Notes: a model not told the origin generated them from the sequence alone. A stretch of DNA of 15,782 bases from JAGXFP01 sp039714535 (GCA_039714535.1 JBDLJC010000066.1:1-15782); one strand, 5' to 3'; numbered from the stretch's first letter, positions 7,144 to 15,101 are shown. Program-made: numbers and translations.

Positions 7144-8844
7144 ATGACTCCTTTCCAGCCTTTTAAATTTGGTAAATATTCAGTTGTCCAAAAAATAGCT
7201 TCAGGCGGTATGGCCGAGTTATTAAAGGCAAAGATGCACGGAGAGCATGGTTTTGAAAAGATTCTTGCTATTAAAAAGATCCATTCCCACTTTGAGGCCG
7301 AGCAGGAAATGCTTACCTCCTTTATCGACGAAGCTCGCTTGGCAGCCCAACTACAACATCAAAATATTGTGCAGGTTGTCGATTTTGGGAGTGTTGATGG
7401 TGAATATTTTATCGCAATGGAGTATCTGGAAGGTTATGACCTGCGCACTATTCTTAACCTTGCCGCCTCTTCAACCCATCAACTTGATATAGCTCACGCG
7501 CTCTTCATTGTCTCCAGAGCATGCGAAGGGTTGCAGTATGCCCACACATTAAAGGATAGCAATGGAGTACCCCTTAATATTGTTCATCGGGATATAAGTC
7601 CTGCCAATATTTTCATCACCACTGAAGGAGAGGTCAAGATTATAGATTTTGGCATTGCTCGAGCCGCATCTCATAATCGACTTACAACGGTAGGAAGTGT
7701 AAAAGGAAAAATGCAGTATATGGCTCCAGAGCAGGCTCTGGGGAGTCATATTGATCATCGGGTTGATATTTACTCAGTTGGGGCAGTTTTATACGAGATC
7801 TTTTCCGGTCACCTTCTCTTTGAGGGGGGAGGCTTTGAGATTTTTGAAAAAGTGAAGACTGGTCAATTTGTTCCGCCGGAGAAGGCTATACCCAACCAGT
7901 CAGATGATTTTTATCAAATAGTCCACCGAAGTCTGGCCGCTGATCCTGATGAAAGGTATCAATCGTGCCTGGACATGCAAGATGATATTGAATCATATCT
8001 GACCACCCATAACCTTCGGCCAACTAATCGTTCATTAAAAGAAAATGTGGAATCCCTGTCACCCAAAAGCGATCAACAAGATGTTAATGGTGCCGTTCCT
8101 GTTGAAGCAACCGAGGTGTGCGATGTTTTTTTTAATACATCCGGTTCCTCACCACAAAGTAAATCTAATTCTTTACCGCAAAGATTAGTCATGTCCTGCC
8201 ACCATCTGGTAGGCTTTTTCCGTGACCACCTCCCGCGAATTGCTGTGGGAGGTGGTGTGGCGTTGCTACTTCTTCTCGCATTTCTGCATCTGAGTAAACG
8301 ATATACGGCTTTCAATATATGGGTCCCGGCAAACTCGACTCTCTATTCAATTAATTACAAAGGAGGCGGAGCTTTGCTGCCAGCCGGCTGTGCCATACAA
8401 GACATCCTGGTTGATGAATCGGCAAACACCATTTCCTTCAATACTGAAGATAAGCGGCGCATTACCATACGCTTCAAACCCAAATGGCATCCTGGTCGCA
8501 GTGTGGTTGACTTCGCAGATATGTTTGTAACTTCCAAGAAATTCAAAAAAATTACTCGGGGCATGAGTGGTGATGAGGTTGCCGCGATTAAATCTGGTGT
8601 TCTAGTTGACGGGATGAGCAAGAGTGCGGTGCTGGTTGCTTACGGTCCACCGCCTGAACACAAAACAGCTTCTCTTGAAGCTAACCGATGGACCTACTGG
8701 CGGGGTCGCTTTGATAATCACAAAATCTGTTTTGATGAAAAAGATAGACTACTATCATCTTGTCCTGCCGGCATAGCAGAACAGGATAAAAATGCTCTTG
8801 AAAGTCTAGGCGGTAAAATTCTTGGCCTTTTCGAGAGCGAATAA
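7144..8844 (+). CDS. Transmembrane Hanks-type Ser/Thr protein kinase
   Basis: A 566-residue membrane kinase. The cytosolic kinase domain (about 10-290) has a glycine loop ASGGMAE, ATP lysine K44 in AIKKI, catalytic D150 in HRDISPANIF, metal-binding D168 in DFGIA, and APEQ; all key residues are intact. HRD-I-S-P instead of HRD-L-K-P is common in delta-proteobacterial kinases. A Ser/Gln-rich linker follows, then one hydrophobic segment at about 366-385. The remaining 180 residues would lie outside the inner membrane. Their end (GMSKSAVLVAYGPPPE, then WTYWRGRF) resembles the BamE/SmpA fold repeat, suggesting a sensor domain; this is inference. The ribosome site before ATG 7144 is weak. An FHA gene diverges upstream and a possible peptide-modification cassette follows 60 bases downstream on the same strand. 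Confidence 0.93.
   Translation: MTPFQPFKFGKYSVVQKIASGGMAELLKAKMHGEHGFEKILAIKKIHSHFEAEQEMLTSFIDEARLAAQLQHQNIVQVVDFGSVDGEYFIAMEYLEGYDLRTILNLAASSTHQLDIAHALFIVSRACEGLQYAHTLKDSNGVPLNIVHRDISPANIFITTEGEVKIIDFGIARAASHNRLTTVGSVKGKMQYMAPEQALGSHIDHRVDIYSVGAVLYEIFSGHLLFEGGGFEIFEKVKTGQFVPPEKAIPNQSDDFYQIVHRSLAADPDERYQSCLDMQDDIESYLTTHNLRPTNRSLKENVESLSPKSDQQDVNGAVPVEATEVCDVFFNTSGSSPQSKSNSLPQRLVMSCHHLVGFFRDHLPRIAVGGGVALLLLLAFLHLSKRYTAFNIWVPANSTLYSINYKGGGALLPAGCAIQDILVDESANTISFNTEDKRRITIRFKPKWHPGRSVVDFADMFVTSKKFKKITRGMSGDEVAAIKSGVLVDGMSKSAVLVAYGPPPEHKTASLEANRWTYWRGRFDNHKICFDEKDRLLSSCPAGIAEQDKNALESLGGKILGLFESE
8225..8256 (+). repeat. Strong inverted repeat inside the kinase gene
   Basis: ACCACCTCCC (8225-8234) and GGGAGGTGGT (8247-8256) are perfect reverse complements around a 12-base loop. 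The stem lies exactly where the coding sequence passes from the cytosolic linker into the transmembrane segment. It could slow the ribosome there or be chance. No T tract follows. Confidence 0.6.
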
Positions 8845-8905
8845 AACTTACTTAAGACATAAAATATTTCCCTCGCCTGTATTGTCAGATTTAAAATACA
8901 AAAAA

Positions 8906-9043
8906 ATGGAAGACAACTGGGTGAATATCGCTAGCAGCTATCCCAATGAAGCAAGGTTTCTGCGCCTTGTTCTGGGGATTCCGTCATTGTCTTTAGGGCT
9001 AGGACTGGTTGCGCCAATTATTACGTTGAAGAAATTTGTCTAG
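8906..9043 (+). CDS. Small hydrophobic peptide, candidate precursor for the adjacent radical SAM enzyme
   Basis: A 45-codon frame from ATG 8906 to TAG 9041-9043. The N-terminal half is polar (MEDNWVNIASSYPNEARF) and resembles a leader. The C-terminal half is rich in Leu, Val, Ile and Gly (LVLGIPSLSLGLGLVAPIIT) and ends LKKFV; there is no Cys. The radical SAM gene starts 23 bases after its stop, the usual placing of a RiPP precursor. Radical SAM peptide epimerases such as EpeE convert Val and Ile residues to D forms, which this core could supply. Weak points: no ribosome site before the ATG, no clear promoter, and a 20-residue hydrophobic stretch that could equally be a simple membrane peptide. 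The frame stays open upstream to a TTG at 8822, which overlaps the kinase. I recognise no family. Confidence 0.5.
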   Translation: MEDNWVNIASSYPNEARFLRLVLGIPSLSLGLGLVAPIITLKKFV

Positions 9044-9066
9044 AAAACAAAAGGACTATTTATAAG

Positions 9067-9972
9067 ATGCGCAAATTGGCGTTTGGATACTCAACCAGAT
9101 GCAATATCAGGTGCGAGCACTGTGTGGCCACGGTAGATGTGCCTGACAGCAGAACGATGGACCATGATAGGGCCTTAGAGGTCGTTGGTCAGTTGCCCCA
9201 GGCTGGGGTTGGCGGCATAAGTTTTTCCGCTGGTGAACCGATGCTCTATCTCAATGAAATTAGCGAGCTGGTGGAACTATGCCAACAACTTGGCATCTAT
9301 ACGAGGATTGTGACCAATAGTTTTTGGGCAAAGACCGCAGAGTCTGCCGACCTCCTTGTTGCCGGATTGAAAGAAAACGGGCTCTGTCAGTTGCGGTTGA
9401 GTTACTCAAGGTGGCATCAAAAGCACGTAAACAGGAACAATGTCTTGCATGCGGCCCGTGGTTGTCAAAAGATCGGCCTGGATTATTTTATTTCATTTGT
9501 TAGCGATTTCTCCGAGGAGGATGATCCGTATGAACAGTTTTTGCGTGATCATAACCTGACGTTCTTTCCCGAACCCGTCATCTACGCAGGGCGGGCCGAG
9601 TCTTTCAAACGGAGGAGTATTCTGACCGATTATCAGACCAACTGCTGCGACATGAACCCCTATCTTACTCCGGATCTTGATCTTTACGGTTGCTGTGATG
9701 CGGGCAGCCATTTCCCGGCCACCAACTTCTTCTACCTGGGCAACCTCAACGACCAGACGATGGCAGAGCTTTTTAACAAGAGTGAATCAGACCGGTTGTA
9801 CAACCTCATTAGAACCATGGGCATAACCAATATCGCCTCCTACGCCGGGATGAAGAGCCGCGAAATCATAACCTATAGCAAGTGTGAACTGTGCCGAAAA
9901 CTGTTCAACTCCCCTGAAACCTTAACCAGGCTGCGGGCAGAAGAGGCGCAACTGGCCGCCTGGAGCCGCTAG
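9067..9972 (+). CDS. Radical SAM enzyme with C-terminal cluster motif, YydG/EpeE-like
   Basis: A 301-residue radical SAM protein. The CxxxCxxC motif that binds the SAM-cleaving [4Fe-4S] cluster is C12, C16, C19 (RCNIRCEHC), followed by the GE motif in FSAGEPM and a VTNSFW strand. A second cysteine set, C193-C194, C209-C210, C273 and C276, could hold an auxiliary cluster as in SPASM-like enzymes. The YGCCDAG element and the final CELCRKLFNSPE recall, from memory, the YPCC and CGVCGSLFNS elements of Bacillus YydG (EpeE), which epimerises Val and Ile in a ribosomal peptide. Function as a peptide-modifying enzyme is therefore likely, but the exact chemistry is inference. ATG 9067 has AAGGA at 9051-9055, 11 bases upstream. 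A 45-codon peptide gene precedes it and an FAD oxidoreductase follows 16 bases later. Confidence 0.88.
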   Translation: MRKLAFGYSTRCNIRCEHCVATVDVPDSRTMDHDRALEVVGQLPQAGVGGISFSAGEPMLYLNEISELVELCQQLGIYTRIVTNSFWAKTAESADLLVAGLKENGLCQLRLSYSRWHQKHVNRNNVLHAARGCQKIGLDYFISFVSDFSEEDDPYEQFLRDHNLTFFPEPVIYAGRAESFKRRSILTDYQTNCCDMNPYLTPDLDLYGCCDAGSHFPATNFFYLGNLNDQTMAELFNKSESDRLYNLIRTMGITNIASYAGMKSREIITYSKCELCRKLFNSPETLTRLRAEEAQLAAWSR

Positions 9973-9988
9973 GAATAGGAGGGTTGCC

Positions 9989-11566
9989 TTGGATCTCGTA
10001 ATCAGCAATTTACGCATCCCCATTGAACAGGATGGGGTTGATGAATATCTAAATGGTGCTGCCCAAAAGATGGGAATAGGCGCAGAAAATATTTTCATCG
10101 TTAAAATTCTGAGTAAAGCACTCGATCAGAGAAACCATGAGCAGTTCTATTACAAGATTTCTCTGGTTGTTAGCACTGATGACAGCTATGAAAATAAGCA
10201 AAACTTCCCGGTATACACAGAACAAAGCAAAGCAAAGAGGAAATCAACTAAGCTTAAGGATAGGCCGATAATTGTAGGTTTCGGGCCTGCCGGCATGTTT
10301 GCGGCCCTTGAACTTATTGAGCATGGGCTTAAACCCCTAATCTTTGAAAGAGGCAAAAAGATAGAAGAACGCTCCGTTGACGTGCAAAGATTTATCCGAG
10401 AACGGGAACTGGATCCTGAATCAAATATCCAGTTTGGTGAAGGCGGCGCCGGTTCCTACTCGGACGGTAAGCTCTTTTCCCGGAGAAACAATAATACGAG
10501 TTATGTAAATCGAGTCTTGCAGACCTTTGTTAAATTTGGTGCGCCGGCAGAGATCGAGTACATCAGCAAGCCCCATCTGGGGACCGATGTGGTGTGCAAA
10601 ATAGTTCGTAATATCAGGCTCTATGTCCTTGAGCGTGGCGCGGAGATCTTTTACGGCGCCAAGATGACGGACATTCTGATCTCAGAGGGCGTGGCCTCTG
10701 GTATTATAATAAATGGGGAGAGGGAATATCTTTCGGCAAGTATCTATATTGCCTTGGGCCATTCTGCCCGCGATACCTTTGCGATGTTGCATAATAGAGG
10801 GGTTGCTCTTGAGCAGAGGCCGATTTCGGTGGGGGTGAGAATTGAGCATCCGGTTGAAACTATCAATCTCATCCGTTATGGCGATAAATATCAGGATTAC
10901 GAGGGGTTAGGGGCCGCGACCTATTCGTTGAATTATACCAATCGAAAAATCAAGCGGGGAGTTTATACCTTCTGCATGTGTCCCGGCGGTGAGGTGGTTA
11001 ATGCTTCATCCGAGCAAGGTCTTCTGGTTCTAAACGGGATGAGCTACTCCCGCCGAGCATCGCCATTTTCAAACGGAGCGCTGGTGGTAAGCTGTCATGC
11101 GGCTGACTACAAATCAAGCAGTCCCTTGGCGGGGATAGAGTTCCAAAAAGACATTGAGCGTAAGGCCTTTAAGGCCGGGGGGGGAAATTGGGCTGTGCCT
11201 GCCCAAAATTTGCTGGATTTTTTAGGCGAGAAGAACTCCACCGAGTTAAATGAAAACTCGTATAAGATGGGGGCCGTTTCTGTCGATCTGCAAGAGATCT
11301 TTCCCGGTTTTGTGATCGAACAGCTGGTGGCCGCCTTTAATAGATGGCAGGAAGAAGTGCCATTATTTGTTTCTAATCAGGCGATATTGCTGGGGGCAGA
11401 AACAAGGACTTCATCCCCGCTTCGGATTACTCGCAACGAAAAATTTGAATCGGTAAATATCAAAAATCTGTACCCGATTGGCGAAGGTTCTGGCTATACT
11501 GGCGGCATCACGAGTTCTGCTGCTGATGCGATAAAGGCTGTCGAGATCCACGGATTGCAAGGATAG
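9989..11566 (+). CDS. FAD-dependent oxidoreductase, COG2509-type
   Basis: A 525-residue flavoprotein of the widespread, poorly characterised FAD-dependent dehydrogenase group (COG2509). After an N-terminal region of about 90 residues comes the dinucleotide-binding VGFGPAGM (residues 96-103) with ERG at the end of the second strand. Then follow ESNIQFGEGGAGSYSDGKL, typical of the group, a SVGVRIEHP segment, and the C-terminal FAD-contact IGEGSGYTGGITSSAADA. The substrate is unknown. The start is TTG 9989 with a very strong AGGAGGG (9977-9983) five bases upstream. The radical SAM stop is only 16 bases before the start, so the two are almost certainly co-transcribed and may act on the same product. 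Homologues also occur as stand-alone genes, so a role tied to the cassette is a hypothesis. Confidence 0.9.
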   Translation: MDLVISNLRIPIEQDGVDEYLNGAAQKMGIGAENIFIVKILSKALDQRNHEQFYYKISLVVSTDDSYENKQNFPVYTEQSKAKRKSTKLKDRPIIVGFGPAGMFAALELIEHGLKPLIFERGKKIEERSVDVQRFIRERELDPESNIQFGEGGAGSYSDGKLFSRRNNNTSYVNRVLQTFVKFGAPAEIEYISKPHLGTDVVCKIVRNIRLYVLERGAEIFYGAKMTDILISEGVASGIIINGEREYLSASIYIALGHSARDTFAMLHNRGVALEQRPISVGVRIEHPVETINLIRYGDKYQDYEGLGAATYSLNYTNRKIKRGVYTFCMCPGGEVVNASSEQGLLVLNGMSYSRRASPFSNGALVVSCHAADYKSSSPLAGIEFQKDIERKAFKAGGGNWAVPAQNLLDFLGEKNSTELNENSYKMGAVSVDLQEIFPGFVIEQLVAAFNRWQEEVPLFVSNQAILLGAETRTSSPLRITRNEKFESVNIKNLYPIGEGSGYTGGITSSAADAIKAVEIHGLQG

Positions 11567-11624
11567 TCCGTGGCATGGCTAGTCTGCGGGGTGATGGCGG
11601 CAATGAACTAACATCTGTCTCTCC

Positions 11625-11647
11625 TCCCTCGATACCATGCCGAGGGA
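11625..11647. repeat. Hairpin between convergent genes
   Basis: TCCCTCG (11625-11631) and CGAGGGA (11641-11647) pair around a 9-base loop in the 135-base gap between the converging oxidoreductase and DsrE-like genes. No T tract follows on either strand. A second hairpin, TCAGGG-AA-CCCTGA (11702-11715), overlaps the stop codon of the DsrE-like gene. Either may act in termination or mRNA protection. Confidence 0.45.
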
Positions 11648-11701
11648 AGAGTAACTCCGATACCTTAAGGCGGAGGGATCCGGCGAACCGCTTTCAATGC
11701 C

Positions 11702-12220
11702 TCAGGGAACCCTGACGGCTGCATACCCTTGATTCTGGTAGCCGATAACGGAGATGAAGCCGTTGCCTACGCGATCAATCTCAGGCAGGATCGTGGCGGG
11801 ATCAACTTTCATCACCTTCGCCGCGTAGAGGCAGACCTCGAGTCTGACGCCGTCTTTCTTCAGCTGCCGGATCATCTCCTGAAACTTATCGATTTCTCCG
11901 TAATCCTCCTTCTTGAAGCCCGAGCGGTCTGCAGAGATCAGTTTCACGGCAGGACCGTGAAAAACGATCGCGATCTGGGGCTTTTCGGGGAGGGATTTTG
12001 CGGTTCCATCCTCATAGACGTTCTTCACCGCCCAGAAGATGGCATTGGACACCCCGGGCGAACCCTGACTGACGTCGAAGACGGCCTTAATGCCTTTAAC
12101 GTCTTTGAGGGCGTTGGCGTATTCGCCGGCAGCAGCCGGAGAGGCGACCAGAGTGAAGAGAACGACCAGAGAGAGGATGGAAACGACGCTTCTGAGTAAT
12201 TTTCTATCGATCTGCTTCAT
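11702..12220 (-). CDS. Exported DsrE/DsrF-like family protein
   Basis: The precursor of 172 residues starts with a classical signal peptide: a basic MKQIDRKLLR start, a hydrophobic core, and a likely cleavage after ASPAAA before GEYANAL. The mature part has the DsrE-like alpha/beta pattern, with IAIVFHGPAVKLI followed by a segment around C130 (RLEVCLYAAKVM) and a C-terminal hydrophobic stretch. DsrE proteins of the sulfur-transfer type use one cysteine to carry sulfur. Exported members are common in Desulfobacterota, but their function is not established. The ATG at 12220 has AGGAGG (complement of 12227-12232) six bases upstream, and a longer reading to 12292 is not needed. It lies 114 bases after the thioesterase on the same strand, so it may be the last gene of that operon or separately expressed. 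Confidence 0.85.
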   Translation of the reverse strand: MKQIDRKLLRSVVSILSLVVLFTLVASPAAAGEYANALKDVKGIKAVFDVSQGSPGVSNAIFWAVKNVYEDGTAKSLPEKPQIAIVFHGPAVKLISADRSGFKKEDYGEIDKFQEMIRQLKKDGVRLEVCLYAAKVMKVDPATILPEIDRVGNGFISVIGYQNQGYAAVRVP

Positions 12221-12334
12221 AATAAACCTCCTTTTCATTTTCAACGGCATTTTTGCTGGCGAGACGGCTTGATGTGTGGTGTGTTGCGACAAGCCATGCG
12301 CGGACTGCTTTGGTTTACCTGGGTTTCTTAGATA

Positions 12335-12706
12335 TTAAGTTACCAGATTAGCTGGTGCTGACAAAGGGGTTTTTCTTCCTTCCCCATCAATACGGACAAA
12401 CGTTACGCTAGTGGAGAAAATCAGATTGTCGTATTCACTGGTGTCTCCCCGATAAACGTGGATGCTGTATTGCAATGAGGTCTTGCCCCGGTTGATCTGT
12501 TCCACCATAAATATCAGGATGGTGCCCTGGCGGACGCTTTTCCTGAATTCAACCTTGTCCATGCCGATGGTGACAAAATTGCTGCCCGGATACTCCATGG
12601 CGGCGGCGATATAGGCATACTCATCAACCCACTTGAGGAGGGTGCCGCCGAAGAGGAAACCGTAGTGGTTAAGGTGCTCGGGCATGACCAGCTTATGGTT
12701 TTCCAT
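12335..12706 (-). CDS. Hotdog-fold acyl-CoA thioesterase, YciA/BACH-like
   Basis: A 123-residue single-domain hotdog protein of the acyl-CoA hydrolase group, which cleaves acyl-CoA thioesters to free acid and CoA. The family N-terminus is clear: MPEHLNHYGFLFGG followed by LLKWVDEYAYIAA, containing the catalytic acidic residue on the central hotdog helix. The later strands carry VTIGMDKVEFRKSV and a TSVTFVRID end typical of the group. It is slightly shorter than YciA (about 130). ATG 12706 is preceded by GAGAGG about eight bases upstream, inside the end of the K+ channel gene, whose stop lies only two bases before the start. Translational coupling with the channel is likely, although a functional link between the two is not obvious. 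Confidence 0.9.
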   Translation of the reverse strand: MENHKLVMPEHLNHYGFLFGGTLLKWVDEYAYIAAAMEYPGSNFVTIGMDKVEFRKSVRQGTILIFMVEQINRGKTSLQYSIHVYRGDTSEYDNLIFSTSVTFVRIDGEGRKTPLSAPANLVT

Positions 12707-12708
12707 GA

Positions 12709-13533
<825 letters not shown>

Positions 13534-13583
13534 AGTGGATGGTCCTTGCCGGGGCGTGCAGCTTTCCTGCTGCCTAGTTTGCT

Positions 13584-14798
13584 CTAAAAAGTCGGCATCG
13601 GCATTGAGCCCCACTTATGATTGGCCGATGTTTTGATTATCGAGATAACCTGATGATCATCGGCGTCCATATCAACGACTAGCACCGGTCTTCTTTGCAT
13701 CCCTAACTTGAAAAGATCTTGTGAGTCGCTGGGGACTTCGGAATGATCATCTACTCTGACGAAGACAATTCGCTCAACGTCATAGTCTGTTTCAATCGTG
13801 CTTAATGTACTGAAAAAATTATAAAAAATCCTGAAAAACTTGCCGAGCCCGCCACTGAACTTGTGCTGGTGCCACTCAAGAACTTCCGGGAAGCGTTCAA
13901 TGATGTCATCCGAAAAGCGGCGATCTTCATCGGTGACTATGGCGGTAAGGAAATAATCGCCGGGGAAAATATAGGCCAGATTAGGTTTCATCTCTTCGAT
14001 GCTGGCGCGGATTTTTGGAGATGATTCGAGTTTTGTGTATAACTCGGTTATTTCTGCAGCCGGACGGGGGAAGACGGAGAGCAGTACCATTGAACCATTT
14101 TCAACCGTTGGCAGCTGGCTCACGGTATAACCCCTGATTCCCAGCGCCATGGTCAAGGCAACAGAAACCGCAACCAGATATGTGGTTAAAATACCAAGCC
14201 ACATTGGCCTGATCCGGGCAAATAATAATCCGTAAATCTTGCCGCCAGGTTCGCCAGGTAAAAACATGGGAGTGTCTTTCATGTATGTTTCATAGATATC
14301 GGGCACCTCGTGTTTCATCCGCCATTCTTCATTTCTGGCCAGCAGATAGTAGACAAACAGCATGGTGACGTACATTATCAGGATGATGAAGCGCGGCCAG
14401 TATAGGAGAAGACCGAAACCGGAGATGGCCAGAAATAGATATTGAGGGTGCCTGATTTTTGCATAAAAGCTTATCTGGACAACACCTTTTTTTCTGAAGC
14501 GGCCATAATATAAGGGAATGGCCGCCGAGAAGAAAAGGACCAGGCCAATAACCATCAAGATTTGCAGATAAGAGATCCCGAGAATTAGCGGGTCATCCAG
14601 AAAGATCATATGGGGGAGAAAAAATTCGGTGGTCCAGCTCAGGTGAGGGGAAGAGGAGAAAAATTCCAGGATGGGTCCGTAAACTGAATAAAAATAAAGG
14701 GCGAATGGTGAAATCATGATGATGATTTCAATACCGATCAGGATGTAGGCGGCAATGGCTCCAGCAATAAGCAGACTTTGGTTCTTTTTCTCAGTCAT
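13584..14798 (-). CDS. ICMT-like membrane methyltransferase with extra C-terminal domain
   Basis: A membrane protein of 404 residues. The N-terminal 200 residues hold several hydrophobic helices and the signature of the isoprenylcysteine/phospholipid methyltransferase group: RHPQY (R116-H117-P118) followed by two helices, then ARNEEWRM and YETYMKDTPMFLPG, the SAM-binding part. Bacterial members methylate small lipids or unknown substrates. Another hydrophobic segment at about 199-222 leads into a polar domain of some 180 residues that I do not recognise and that is not part of the usual methyltransferase. It ends close to the channel gene. ATG 14798 was chosen because MTEKK starts just before the first helix. 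Its ribosome site is weak. A TTG at 14891 would add 31 residues but overlaps a promoter candidate. Confidence 0.78.
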   Translation of the reverse strand: MTEKKNQSLLIAGAIAAYILIGIEIIIMISPFALYFYSVYGPILEFFSSSPHLSWTTEFFLPHMIFLDDPLILGISYLQILMVIGLVLFFSAAIPLYYGRFRKKGVVQISFYAKIRHPQYLFLAISGFGLLLYWPRFIILIMYVTMLFVYYLLARNEEWRMKHEVPDIYETYMKDTPMFLPGEPGGKIYGLLFARIRPMWLGILTTYLVAVSVALTMALGIRGYTVSQLPTVENGSMVLLSVFPRPAAEITELYTKLESSPKIRASIEEMKPNLAYIFPGDYFLTAIVTDEDRRFSDDIIERFPEVLEWHQHKFSGGLGKFFRIFYNFFSTLSTIETDYDVERIVFVRVDDHSEVPSDSQDLFKLGMQRRPVLVVDMDADDHQVISIIKTSANHKWGSMPMPTF

Positions 14799-14861
14799 TT
14801 CAGCACCAGTTTTTTGGCCGTTTTTCAGTTTTTTTATGTCATATCGTGTTGGCCTATTATC

Positions 14862-14891
14862 AGTATATAGATTTCCCCCAGTAGAAAGCAA
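14862..14891 (-). promoter_or_regulatory. Candidate promoter of the methyltransferase-channel-thioesterase operon
   Basis: On the - strand, TTGCTT (14891-14886), an 18-bp spacer and TATACT (14867-14862) resemble a sigma-70 promoter, about 65 bases before the chosen ATG. GATAAT slightly downstream is an alternative -10. This placement supports a start codon at 14798 rather than 14891. Confidence 0.4.
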
Positions 14892-15053
14892 TGGAAGTTG
14901 GCAGGCATTCCTGTTTTCGTGCTTTCAGGGATGTCATAAAAGGTGTCAGCATGGGGATGGGCCTCTACAATGGGCCGAGGCGTGGTCGGCAACGAACCCT
15001 ATCGCAAAGATTCTCTAAGTTCGTTGATTCTTGGATAAATTTTGCCAAAGCAC

Positions 15054-15089
15054 AAAAAAAGCGCAGCCTGTATCTCTACCAGCCGCTCT
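15054..15089 (-). terminator. Probable terminator of the phosphodiesterase gene
   Basis: On the - strand, a GC-rich imperfect stem (GAGCGGCTG and CAGGCTGCGC, with bulges) is followed by seven T (complement of 15054-15060), 12 or more bases after the stop codon. The pairing is not clean. The gap 14892-15053 shows no gene, tRNA or other site that I can support. Confidence 0.4.
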
Positions 15090-15101
15090 TTTTCTCCTCA
15101 G

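Noticed and set aside
11729..12199. Open frame of 156 codons antisense to the DsrE-like gene
   Set aside because: The opposite strand carries a signal peptide, a strong ribosome site and a recognisable family pattern. This frame has none of these.
14892..15053. Possible tRNA or small RNA gene in the gap between the methyltransferase and phosphodiesterase genes
   Set aside because: No cloverleaf, T-loop GTTCGAATC-type sequence or clear promoter-terminator pair was found.
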